Source: Prevotellaceae bacterium UBA4336 (GTDB lineage: Bacteria > Bacteroidota > Bacteroidia > Bacteroidales > Bacteroidaceae). Taken from it: 64,000 bases of DNA. The DNA lies in assembly GCA_002394305.1 (NCBI GenBank), contig DGTM01000019.1, positions 1 through 64,000 on the forward strand, given 5' to 3'. Under the pieces are notes generated by a model that was not told the DNA's origin, did no database searches, and worked only from the letters and a program-made list of their open reading frames with translations. Positions 1-8,508 of this stretch are shown piece after piece. The number at the start of each line of letters is the position of its first letter. The first letter of the stretch is position 1. A program made the translations under genes and the position numbers.

Positions 1-171
1 CTGGCGGGGCCACTCCTTGGCTCCTTGACTCCTTAGGGGGTTCTTTTTGTCTACGGACTTTCTGGAATGTCCTTGGAGTCCTTGGAGTCCGTAGTATTTG
101 TTATTATTCTAAGGAGTTTAGGAGTTTGGGAGTTTTTTTCTGGCGGGGTCACTCCTTGACTCCTTAGAGGT
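1..171. repeat. Intergenic direct repeats, no gene seen
   Basis: Two imperfect copies of a segment beginning CTGGCGGGG and containing ACTCCTTG and GACTCCTTAG lie at about 1-37 and 140-170. Between them are shorter iterations of TCCTTGGAGTCC. No open frame with protein-like composition is present. This looks like degenerate intergenic repeat material next to a broken gene end. Confidence 0.55.
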
Positions 172-264
172 TTACTTCACTACTACCTTCTTGCCTCCGT
201 GGACGTAGATGCCGCGCTGCGTCGGCTTGGCAGAGAGCTTGCAACCTTCGGGTGAATACAACAG
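172..264 (-). pseudogene. Remnant C-terminus of a type IX secreted protein
   Basis: On the minus strand the last 30 or so codons before the stop at 172 read like the end of a T9SS type A sorting domain: YSPEGCKLS, then RGIYVHGGKKVVVK at the very end. Intact Prevotella/Porphyromonas cargo proteins usually end with a similar GIYxxxGKKVVVK strand. Upstream the frame (to 378) has no recognisable domain, no signal peptide and runs through a tandem GTGACGAACGG repeat, so this is read as a decayed 3' end rather than a small gene. It could instead be a short real ORF of unknown role, but the match to a sorting C-terminus makes that less likely. Confidence 0.5.
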
Positions 265-408
265 AAATCGAAAACACTCGTCACTCGTCACCCGGGACAT
301 ATAATTTGTTATAAGACAAAGAGATTCAAGGTGACGAACGGGTGACGAACGGGTGACGGGTTCTTCGACAATCGTCACCGGGATTGTCTTGTCTCCTGAT
401 GTTATTCT

Positions 409-452
409 GTGCAGGCTTAGGTCTCAGTCGAAGCCTAAGCCTAAGCCTGCAC
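409..452 (-). terminator. Hairpin downstream of the VWA gene
   Basis: A perfect 13-bp stem (GTGCAGGCTTAGG at 409-421 pairing with its complement at 440-452) sits 9 bp beyond the stop of the minus-strand VWA gene. The loop contains a further copy of CCTAAG. There is no long U-tract on the minus strand, so the terminator role is inferred from position only. Confidence 0.4.
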
Positions 453-460
453 ATGCGCCT

Positions 461-1120
461 TCAGTCGAAGAATTTGCCCTGGGGCACTTCATCTTCTTTG
501 AGGAGGCAGCCGTAGTAGTTTTCGCGGCAGCGGCGTTCCTTGGCGAACATGGCGCTTGTGTCTTCGGCGTTCTCGGAGAACTGCAGGTGGTCGTCGATGG
601 CGAAGGAGCGTGCCATGGTCTCTACGTCGAGGTTGTCGGTGCCGATGAGGGTGAAGGTCCAGCCTTGGGGCTTGAGCTTCTCTATCATGTTGCGCACCAT
701 CCTTAGCGTCCACTCTTCGGAGCTGTTCTCTTCGCCGTCGGTGATGATGGTGACGAGGACGTGGTCGCCTTTCTGCGTCCGTGCGTTCACCCTTGCAATG
801 CCTTTGCCGATGGCGTCGTAGAGGGGCGTGCCTCCGCTGGGGCAGTAGGCTTCGGGGGCGAGGTCCTTCGTCTTGGCGGCAGGTGCGTTGTCGTAGTGCC
901 ATGTGGTGTGGCCAGTGTCGAAGGTGAGGAGCGTGACGCGTTGCTCCTGGCTGGGATGCTTTGTCTGCATCTGCCGGATGGTCTGCAAGGTTTCGTTCAT
1001 GCCTGCGAAGGCTTGTTTCTGGATGACGGACATAGAGCCGCTTTCGTCCACGATGATGAGGTTGTGCACTCGGGTTGTTTCGTTTGTTGTCATGATTTGT
1101 ACGGTTTTGGGGTTTGACAT
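461..1120 (-). CDS. VWA-domain protein, TerY-like
   Basis: 219 residues, almost entirely one von Willebrand factor A domain. The metal-ion-dependent adhesion site is visible near the N-terminus as DESGSMS (DxSxS), with a downstream conserved Thr in SGGTPLYDA and Asp in TDGEENS. There is no signal peptide or membrane segment, so it is expected in the cytoplasm; the size fits stand-alone TerY-type VWA proteins. The start at 1118-1120 is preceded by AGAGGAA; an internal ATG nine codons later is an alternative. It is divergent from the sigma-like/macro-like gene across a 109-bp intergenic region, suggesting a shared function or regulation. The substrate is unknown. Confidence 0.8.
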   Translation of the reverse strand: MSNPKTVQIMTTNETTRVHNLIIVDESGSMSVIQKQAFAGMNETLQTIRQMQTKHPSQEQRVTLLTFDTGHTTWHYDNAPAAKTKDLAPEAYCPSGGTPLYDAIGKGIARVNARTQKGDHVLVTIITDGEENSSEEWTLRMVRNMIEKLKPQGWTFTLIGTDNLDVETMARSFAIDDHLQFSENAEDTSAMFAKERRCRENYYGCLLKEDEVPQGKFFD

Positions 1121-1229
1121 TGATTCCTCTTTTATTCCTTTGAAGAAGTTTTTGCAGAAAAATTAAGCTGGTGTGTGATTTTTTTTGTATTTTAGCACCC
1201 GAAACACGCAAAAAGCAAACTGCAACGAT

Positions 1230-2303
1230 ATGTCGGACGAGGATATTTTATGGTTTTTCCGCCAGGGTGACGCGGGCGTAATCCGCAGGTACTTCTACGG
1301 GTATCTGGAGGTGGCGTACAACATCTACAACCAACAGTATCAGCTGAGCGGGAAGGAGAACCTGGACTTCATGTCGCTGGCCCACCAGTATGCGCTCTAC
1401 CTGATGGAGCATGACTGGATGCCGCTGGAGGAACATTCGCCCGAGGTGAGCCTGAAGACATGGCTCATCGGCGGGTTCCGCTACGTGGTGCTCGACGCCC
1501 TGAAGTGGTACAAGAGGGAGTACGGCAGCATCACCTACGAGGACTATGTGCGCTCGTTCAACATGTGGGACGACCTCCGTTTGCAGTTCAACCAATTGGT
1601 GGAGGACATGTGCGAGCGTCTGCCCATGAGTCCCCAGGACCGGGAGCTCATCGAACTGATGTTGCTGAAGGGCTACAAGGGCAAGGAGGCTGCCGAGCTG
1701 ATGGGCGTCTCTCCGGCTGCCGTCTCGCAGAGGTTTGCCAGGCTGAAGCGGGATGTCATCGTGCCGTTCTTCCGCAAGAACTTCGACATGGAGCCGGATA
1801 TGCCGGAGCGGCTGGAGAATGCTTCGATATGCTATGGCTCGGAAGACATGAGCTGGGCAGGCAAATCTGCGCTATTGGCCGAGCCCATGTGCTCAAGAGG
1901 CAGAAGAAGAGACCATCAAACCGAATATATGGCACAGAAAAGAACAACACCAGAGTTCATCACGGAACTCCAGCCGGGCGAGGTATTCGTCTTCGGCAGT
2001 AACCTGAGGGGTATGCATGGCGGTGGGGCTGCACGTGTGGCCTACAGTAAGTTCGGGGCCGTCTGGGGGCAAGGCGTCGGTCTGCAAGGGCAGAGCTACG
2101 GCATCCCGACGATGCAAGGTGGCGTAGAGACCATCCGGCCCTACGTGGATGAGTTCATCGCGTTTGCCGGGCAGCATCCCGAACTGACGTTCCTTGTCAC
2201 CCGCATCGGCTGCGGCATAGCAGGCTTCACGGACGACGAAATCGCTCCGCTGTTCCGGAAGGCACACGGCATGGAGAATGTCGTCCTGCCCGAAGGATGG
2301 TAG
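1230..2303 (+). CDS. Sigma-70-like protein fused to a macro-like phage-type domain
   Basis: 357 residues from the ATG at 1230; the frame is open back to 1185, but that start overlaps a promoter-like TATTTTAG. The N-terminal ~200 residues resemble a compact ECF-type sigma factor: a helical region containing YNIYNQQYQLS, then a region-4-like helix-turn-helix (LIELMLLKGYKGKEAAEL, MGVSPAAVSQRF). A Cys- and Arg-containing linker follows, then from Met at codon 1929 a domain with FVFGSNLRGMHGGGAARVA, LQGQSYGIPT and RIGCGIAGF, typical of the A1S_2505/macro-like family often carried by phages and NAD or ADP-ribose related loci. The ATG at 1929 could also start a separate protein. The stop is 1 bp from the convergent MBL gene's stop. 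Role unknown; a regulatory or ADP-ribose link is inference. Confidence 0.7.
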   Translation: MSDEDILWFFRQGDAGVIRRYFYGYLEVAYNIYNQQYQLSGKENLDFMSLAHQYALYLMEHDWMPLEEHSPEVSLKTWLIGGFRYVVLDALKWYKREYGSITYEDYVRSFNMWDDLRLQFNQLVEDMCERLPMSPQDRELIELMLLKGYKGKEAAELMGVSPAAVSQRFARLKRDVIVPFFRKNFDMEPDMPERLENASICYGSEDMSWAGKSALLAEPMCSRGRRRDHQTEYMAQKRTTPEFITELQPGEVFVFGSNLRGMHGGGAARVAYSKFGAVWGQGVGLQGQSYGIPTMQGGVETIRPYVDEFIAFAGQHPELTFLVTRIGCGIAGFTDDEIAPLFRKAHGMENVVLPEGW

Positions 2304-2304
2304 G

Positions 2305-3354
2305 CTATTCGTAGTGTCTGATTCTGACGTCGATGCCGTCGTCCTTCAGCAGGGCAGGCAGGTCGCTGACGTCCGTCTGCCCGTAGTGGTAGGGGAACAG
2401 CACCTTGGGCTTGACGGCCCTGGCTGCTTCGGCCAGCTGCCCGGGCGTCATGGTGTAGGGCTGGTTGCAGGGGAGGAAGGCCACGTCGATGTCCTTGATG
2501 CCAGACATTTCGGGGATGACCTCTGTGTCGCCCGCTATGTAGATGCGCAGGCCGTCGAGGGTGAGGATGTAGCCGTTGTCGCGCCCCCTCGGGTGGAACT
2601 GCTGGCGGCCTTCCGTCGTGTTGTAGGCAGGCACGGCTTCGACCTTGAGACCGTTGACCATTGAGGATTGACCATTGACCATTGCTTGGCCCGAGCCGTA
2701 CATGTCGACGCAACGCTGGTTCATCACGAGCTGTGTCCGTTCGCTGGAAAGCTGTTTGAGGGCTTCCTTGTCGAAGTGGTCGCCGTGCTCGTGGGTAACG
2801 AAGATGTAGTCGGCCTTGGGCATTGCCGAGTAGTTGATGGTGCGGCCCGAGTGTTTCGTCACGGGGTCGACCATGATTACCTTGCCGTCGAAGTCGATGC
2901 GGATGCTGGCGTGGACGAGAGCATGGAACCTTACCGTTTTTCCGCTCTTCGTCTGGAAGACGTCCACCTCGTAGGTGTCGGTTGTCACGTCTTTTCCCGC
3001 TTCCTTCCAGGCCAGGATGCCGCCCGTCAGGTTCACGCACCGGAATCCCTCGGCAGCCAGTCTGCCTGCGGCTGAGGCGGAGCGTCGTCCGCTGCGACAA
3101 TAGATGGCAATCGTCTTGTCGGTCGAAAGCTTTGCTTTTGCTTTCTCCAGGAAGTCGCTCTGTGCCTGGTCGATGTTCAATGCCCCTGCGAGGTGACCTT
3201 CATCAAATTCTTCAGCGGTGCGCACGTCCAGCAGGGTGGCGTTTGGCTCGTTCAGCAGTTCCTCGAAGCCTGTCACATCTGTGTTTTCGTAGTTCTCTTG
3301 GCTGCAGGCAGTCAGCCCGAGCATAGCCAGAAGGCAAGTCATCATTCTTTTCAT
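2305..3354 (-). CDS. Rhodanese / metallo-beta-lactamase fold lipoprotein
   Basis: 349 residues. The start at 3354 gives a lipoprotein signal (MKRMMTCLLAMLGLTACS), so the protein is probably lipid-anchored in the periplasm or outer membrane. Residues about 25-125 form a rhodanese domain with LLDVRTAEEFDEGHL and the active-site loop YCRSGRRSA. Residues about 140-349 form an UlaG-like MBL-fold hydrolase with HEHGDHFD and IYIAGDTE. A short insert, MVNGQSSMVNG, is encoded by a copy of the GACCATTGACCATTG-type repeat that also occurs between ligA and apeB. A promoter (TTTG-N20-TACTTTTG) lies upstream. Sulfurtransferase and hydrolase activities follow from the families; the substrate is unknown. Confidence 0.85.
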   Translation of the reverse strand: MKRMMTCLLAMLGLTACSQENYENTDVTGFEELLNEPNATLLDVRTAEEFDEGHLAGALNIDQAQSDFLEKAKAKLSTDKTIAIYCRSGRRSASAAGRLAAEGFRCVNLTGGILAWKEAGKDVTTDTYEVDVFQTKSGKTVRFHALVHASIRIDFDGKVIMVDPVTKHSGRTINYSAMPKADYIFVTHEHGDHFDKEALKQLSSERTQLVMNQRCVDMYGSGQAMVNGQSSMVNGLKVEAVPAYNTTEGRQQFHPRGRDNGYILTLDGLRIYIAGDTEVIPEMSGIKDIDVAFLPCNQPYTMTPGQLAEAARAVKPKVLFPYHYGQTDVSDLPALLKDDGIDVRIRHYE

Positions 3355-3391
3355 GTCGTGGTAGTCTCTGTTGGTTAGGTTTAGTGTTTTG

Positions 3392-3423
3392 CAAAAGTAG
3401 GGTTTTTCCGCGACATTGCCAAA
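3392..3423 (-). promoter_or_regulatory. Promoter of the rhodanese-MBL gene
   Basis: On the minus strand TTTG (3420-3423) is followed after 20 nt by TACTTTTG (3392-3399), a match to the Bacteroidetes sigma-ABfr promoter. The start codon lies about 37 bp downstream. Confidence 0.7.
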
Positions 3424-3494
3424 CTTTCCTTCGTAATTATATTGAATAGCAGAATAATTGTGGTCCGCATGGAAGGATGTTGAATTATTTTCCG

Positions 3495-3502
3495 TAACTT
3501 TG
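3495..3502 (+). promoter_or_regulatory. Probable -7 box for ligA
   Basis: TAACTTTG matches TAnnTTTG and lies about 70 bp before the ligA start. No good -33 TTTG was found at the usual distance. Confidence 0.45.
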
Positions 3503-3574
3503 CGTTCAGAAGGAGCCCAACGCAGCCTCTTCCTTAGCTCCAGAAGATAAAGAAGATAAAAAGGTAAATGGTAA

Positions 3575-5689
<2,115 letters not shown>

Positions 5690-5725
5690 ACATTAACCTT
5701 GGCGGAAATGTCTCTGTGCGCAGCC

Positions 5726-5777
5726 AAATGGTCAATGGTCAATAGGTCAATGGTCAATGAAAAAAGGTCAATGGTCA
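5726..5777. repeat. GGTCAATG repeat between ligA and apeB
   Basis: Five or more copies of GGTCAATG, partly in pairs and separated by AAAAAA. The last copy supplies the stop codon and final residues of apeB. The same motif on the other strand lies within the MBL gene at about 2655-2690. Confidence 0.75.
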
Positions 5778-7070
5778 ATGAAAAAACGTCTTGAAGGCTT
5801 CGATGCAGTAGAGGTGGTCCTGGACGGCGGCTGTCTCGCGGCAGCTGTGCATGGCGAGCAAGGGGTTGCCCATGTCGACGCCGCGGAGGGGTAGGGAAGA
5901 GGCAAGGATGTTGCCCAGGGTGCTGCCACCGGCTACGTCGCTGTGGTTCACGAAGCGCTGGCACGGCACGCCTGCCTTCTCGCAGATGCCTGCAAAGACG
6001 GCAGCCGAGACGGCATCGCTGGCATACTTCTGTGCAGCATTGAACTTGATGACTGGGCCGCCGCCAAGCACGGGGTGGTTCGTCGGGTCGTACTTCTCGC
6101 TGTAGTTCGGGTGCCAGGCATGGGCATTGTCGGCAGAGACCATGAAGGCTCGCTCGATGCTTCGGTGGTAGTCTTCGGCTGTGCCGCCTTCTGCCAGGAC
6201 GATGCGCTGGAGCAGGCTTGCCAGGAAGGGACTGCCTGCGCCTTGTTTCGTCTGCGACCCCGTCTCTTCGTTGTCGAAGATAGCAAGCACCTGCGTCACT
6301 CTGGGCGTCTCCTCTCCGCTTTGCAAGAGGGCCTGCAGTCCGGCATGCACCATGCTGAGGTCGTCGAGGCGTCCGCTGGAGATGAACTCGTCGTGTATGC
6401 CGAAGGTGCAGGCAGGCGTGGCGTCGGCCAGGTAGAGGTCGAAGTCGAGGATGTCCTCCTGCTTCACCTTCAGTTCTTCACAGATCAGATTGACGAGGAG
6501 GTTGCCGCGCTCCAGTTCGTCGGTGATGATGCCGAGGATGGGCAGCATGTCCTTCTGCTTGCTGAGCTTCACGCCGTCGTTCACCTGACGGTTGAAGTGG
6601 ATGGCAAGGTTGCTGATCTGCAGCAGTGGACGACGGACGTGCAGGAGGAGGGTGGTGGGGTGCATGACGTCGGAGGAACGGACGATGACGCGGCCTGCGA
6701 TGGTGAGTGGGCGGTCGAACCAAGTGCTCATGATGGGGCCGCCGTAGACCTCTGTGTTGAGACGGACGATGCCGCCCTCGCCGGTCATCTCGGCGTTGGG
6801 CTTGATGCGGAAGGTTGGCGAGTCGCAATGTGCGCAGATGATGTGGAAGCCGGCTTCGCCCAGGGGCTCTGTGCCGATGCGGAAGGCGTAGACGGAGGAG
6901 TCGTTCTTCGTCAGGAAGAACTGTCGGCCGGGCTTTATGTCGCTGAGCTTGTCGGCTGCATCCAGGCGCTGGAAGCCAGCCTTCTGGAGTTGCTTGCAGA
7001 TGGTTTCGACTGCCAGGAAGTTTACCGGCGAGTCGTCGAGGAACTGGAGGAGGGAGTTAATGGTGTTCAT
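5775..7070 (-). CDS. apeB: M18 family aspartyl aminopeptidase
   Basis: 431 residues, the normal length for M18 zinc aminopeptidases, which remove N-terminal, preferably acidic, residues from peptides in the cytoplasm. Metal-ligand regions are visible as ICAHCDSPTF, FDNEETGS and SADNAHAWHPN, with NHSDVAGGSTLG near the C-terminus. The start at 7070 gives the conserved N-terminus LLQFLDDSPVNFLAVE. It has its own promoter (TTTG-N20-TACCTTTG) 80 bp upstream. Its last codons overlap the GGTCAATG repeat. Confidence 0.93.
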   Translation of the reverse strand: MNTINSLLQFLDDSPVNFLAVETICKQLQKAGFQRLDAADKLSDIKPGRQFFLTKNDSSVYAFRIGTEPLGEAGFHIICAHCDSPTFRIKPNAEMTGEGGIVRLNTEVYGGPIMSTWFDRPLTIAGRVIVRSSDVMHPTTLLLHVRRPLLQISNLAIHFNRQVNDGVKLSKQKDMLPILGIITDELERGNLLVNLICEELKVKQEDILDFDLYLADATPACTFGIHDEFISSGRLDDLSMVHAGLQALLQSGEETPRVTQVLAIFDNEETGSQTKQGAGSPFLASLLQRIVLAEGGTAEDYHRSIERAFMVSADNAHAWHPNYSEKYDPTNHPVLGGGPVIKFNAAQKYASDAVSAAVFAGICEKAGVPCQRFVNHSDVAGGSTLGNILASSLPLRGVDMGNPLLAMHSCRETAAVQDHLYCIEAFKTFFH

Positions 7071-7149
7071 AGTCTATAGTTCATCGTTCATAGTTCAGGG
7101 TGGAGGGACATTCTTTTGTCGTGTTCGTCTGTGATACTCTTTCTTTGTG

Positions 7150-7181
7150 CAAAGGTACGAAGAAAGGCAGAAATCTCCAAA
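7150..7181 (-). promoter_or_regulatory. Promoter of apeB
   Basis: Minus strand TTTG (7178-7181), 20 nt, TACCTTTG (7150-7157). Confidence 0.7.
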
Positions 7182-7281
7182 TATGTAGTTGCAGAAAGTG
7201 CCCTTCACGCGCGTTCGCGATATAATTATAATGTATAGGAAGCCGTATTTGCACTTTTTCTGAAAAAAAACATCAAATTAT

Positions 7282-7312
7282 TTTGTTAGTTCAGGGAAAT
7301 GCCGTACCTTTG
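7282..7312 (+). promoter_or_regulatory. Promoter of the tRNA operon
   Basis: TTTG (7282-7285), 19 nt, TACCTTTG (7305-7312): a full-consensus Bacteroidetes promoter about 50 bp before the first tRNA. Confidence 0.8.
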
Positions 7313-7363
7313 CAACGCAATTCAAGAGAGGACGGTCAGGCGTGACTTCCGTACGATTGAATT

Positions 7364-7438
7364 GGGCGCTTAGCTCAGCTGGTTCAGAGCGTCTGCCTTA
7401 CAAGCAGAGGGTCGGGGGTTCGAATCCCTCAGCGCCCA
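7364..7438 (+). tRNA. tRNA-Val(TAC)
   Basis: Complete cloverleaf. Acceptor GGGCGCT pairs with AGCGCCC, the D arm is GCTC/GAGC, the anticodon loop is CTTACAA (anticodon TAC), the T loop is TTCGAAT and the discriminator is A. CCA is not encoded. First gene of the five-tRNA operon. Confidence 0.97.
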
Positions 7439-7445
7439 CCCGGAT

Positions 7446-7519
7446 GGCTCCTTAGCTCAACTGAATAGAGCATTTGACTACGGATCAAAAGGTTGTGGGT
7501 TTGAATCCCGCAGGAGTCA
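7446..7519 (+). tRNA. tRNA-Arg(ACG)
   Basis: Acceptor GGCTCCT pairs with AGGAGTC with one G-U, anticodon stem TTTGA/TCAAA with loop CTACGGA (anticodon ACG, expected to be modified to inosine), discriminator A. The D loop has G18-A19 rather than GG and the T loop is TTTGAAT rather than TTCGAAT, so the tertiary pair 19-56 would be A-U instead of G-C. Confidence 0.95.
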
Positions 7520-7546
7520 CAAGTCTGGCGAAAGTCAGTGGACTGG

Positions 7547-7629
7547 GGGTAGGTAGGTAAGTGGTTAAAACGGGCAGACTGTAAATCTGTTGCCTCACGG
7601 CTTCGGCAGTTCGAATCTGTCCCTGCCCA
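7547..7629 (+). tRNA. tRNA-Tyr(GTA)
   Basis: Class II tRNA of 83 nt with a long variable arm (GCCTCACGGCTTC region). Acceptor GGGTAGG pairs with CCTGCCC with one U-G; anticodon loop CTGTAAA gives GTA; T stem GGCAG/CTGTC; discriminator A. Confidence 0.95.
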
Positions 7630-7637
7630 CAGATAAT

Positions 7638-7710
<73 letters not shown>

Positions 7711-7745
7711 CTACGAGCAAAACGGGGCTCAAGGTGCCCAAAAGC

Positions 7746-7767
7746 TTCGAGTCTCGTTTTCCGCTCT
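7746..7767 (+). repeat. Duplicated 3' end of tRNA-Gly
   Basis: The 22 nt at 7746-7767 are identical to 7691-7712, which cover the T loop, 3' acceptor strand and two flanking bases of tRNA-Gly(GCC). The first 12 or so bases of the copy are followed by TTTTCCGCTCT. The copy lacks a tRNA body. Confidence 0.9.
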
Positions 7768-7787
7768 GCTTAATGTCAATACCAAAT

Positions 7788-7861
7788 GGTGCGGTAGTTC
7801 AGCTGGTTAGAATACTAGCCTGTCACGCTAGGGGTCGCGGGTTCGAGTCCCGTCCGCACCG
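7788..7861 (+). tRNA. tRNA-Asp(GTC)
   Basis: Acceptor GGTGCGG pairs with CCGCACC, anticodon loop CTGTCAC (GTC), T loop TTCGAGT, discriminator G. Last tRNA before the terminator. Confidence 0.97.
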
Positions 7862-7906
7862 CAAAAGCAAAAAGTGTTTTTCATGGTATTAGATTTTTAA
7901 GGTTGA

Positions 7907-7940
7907 GATTCTTAGTCGTGAGATTAGGAATCTTTTTTTT
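7907..7940 (+). terminator. Terminator of the tRNA operon
   Basis: GATTCTTAGT and ATTAGGAATC form a stem with two wobble or mismatch positions, followed directly by eight T residues. Position 46 nt after tRNA-Asp fits intrinsic termination. Confidence 0.75.
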
Positions 7941-7978
7941 ATCCCTATCGTATCGCTCGAACAACACATATAAAAGAC

Positions 7979-8242
7979 ATGTTTGAACACATCGCAGAAT
8001 TCACGGCCTGGCCTATACTGACAGGCATCTTCATCGGTTACATTGCCAACCGCATCATGAGCGGCGAAGGCAAGGGATGCTGCATGAACCTCATCATGGG
8101 CATCGTTGGCAGCTATGTCGGCACATTCATCAGCCACCTGCTGAACATCGAGCTGCTCGGGAAGGGTTACTTCACGAACTTTGTGTTCTGTGTGGTCGGA
8201 GCGGTGACGGTGTTGTGGCTCTGGAAGAAGCTGTTTGATTGA
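7979..8242 (+). CDS. GlsB/YeaQ/YmgE family small membrane protein
   Basis: 87 residues with three hydrophobic segments (ILTGIFIGYIANRIM, NLIMGIVGSYVGTFI, FVFCVVGAVTVLWLW) and the GIVGSYVGTF motif typical of transglycosylase-associated (GlsB/YeaQ/YmgE) proteins. Members are inner-membrane, stress-linked proteins of unclear molecular function. The gene stands alone after the tRNA terminator; a short palindromic element 55 bp beyond the stop may end its transcript. Confidence 0.85.
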   Translation: MFEHIAEFTAWPILTGIFIGYIANRIMSGEGKGCCMNLIMGIVGSYVGTFISHLLNIELLGKGYFTNFVFCVVGAVTVLWLWKKLFD

Positions 8243-8296
8243 CGGCTCTTTCTCTGCCGGTTTTCAACGACGAGGCTTGGATACGAAGGTGTAGCC

Positions 8297-8323
8297 AACT
8301 TTTTCCTCGCCACTGAAAAAGTT
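8297..8323. repeat. Minimal copy of the AACTTTTTC inverted-repeat family
   Basis: AACTTTTTC (8297-8305) and GAAAAAGTT (8315-8323) are perfect inverted repeats with a 9-nt centre. The same termini bound the longer elements at 30002-30107 and 44919-45016, which add three 21-bp units. This copy may double as a terminator for the upstream gene. Confidence 0.65.
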
Positions 8324-8428
8324 TTCGTCTGTGGCGCGGGGGATTTGTAACAGTGTCGCGAAATGTTAATTAAGGTTAACGACGCGTCTTTTATTGTCTT
8401 TATTTACCAATCCTATACAAATAATTTG

Positions 8429-8436
8429 TACTTTTG
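8429..8436 (+). promoter_or_regulatory. -7 box for the large secreted protein
   Basis: TACTTTTG, full match to TAnnTTTG, 72 bp before the start codon; the 5' leader would be about 65 nt. The -33 element is weak. Confidence 0.6.
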
Positions 8437-8508
8437 TGACGCAAACCCTGCTGTTTTATTGGAAACAGAACAAAAAAACATATTAATTAACTAAAAACAC
8501 ACGAATCA

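Noticed and set aside
489..1211. 240-codon frame overlapping the VWA gene
   Set aside because: Arg/His-rich low-quality translation in another frame of the same strand; the VWA frame has an intact MIDAS motif.
7746..7767. A sixth tRNA or tRNA pseudogene
   Set aside because: Only the 3' end of tRNA-Gly is present; no D or anticodon arm can be formed.
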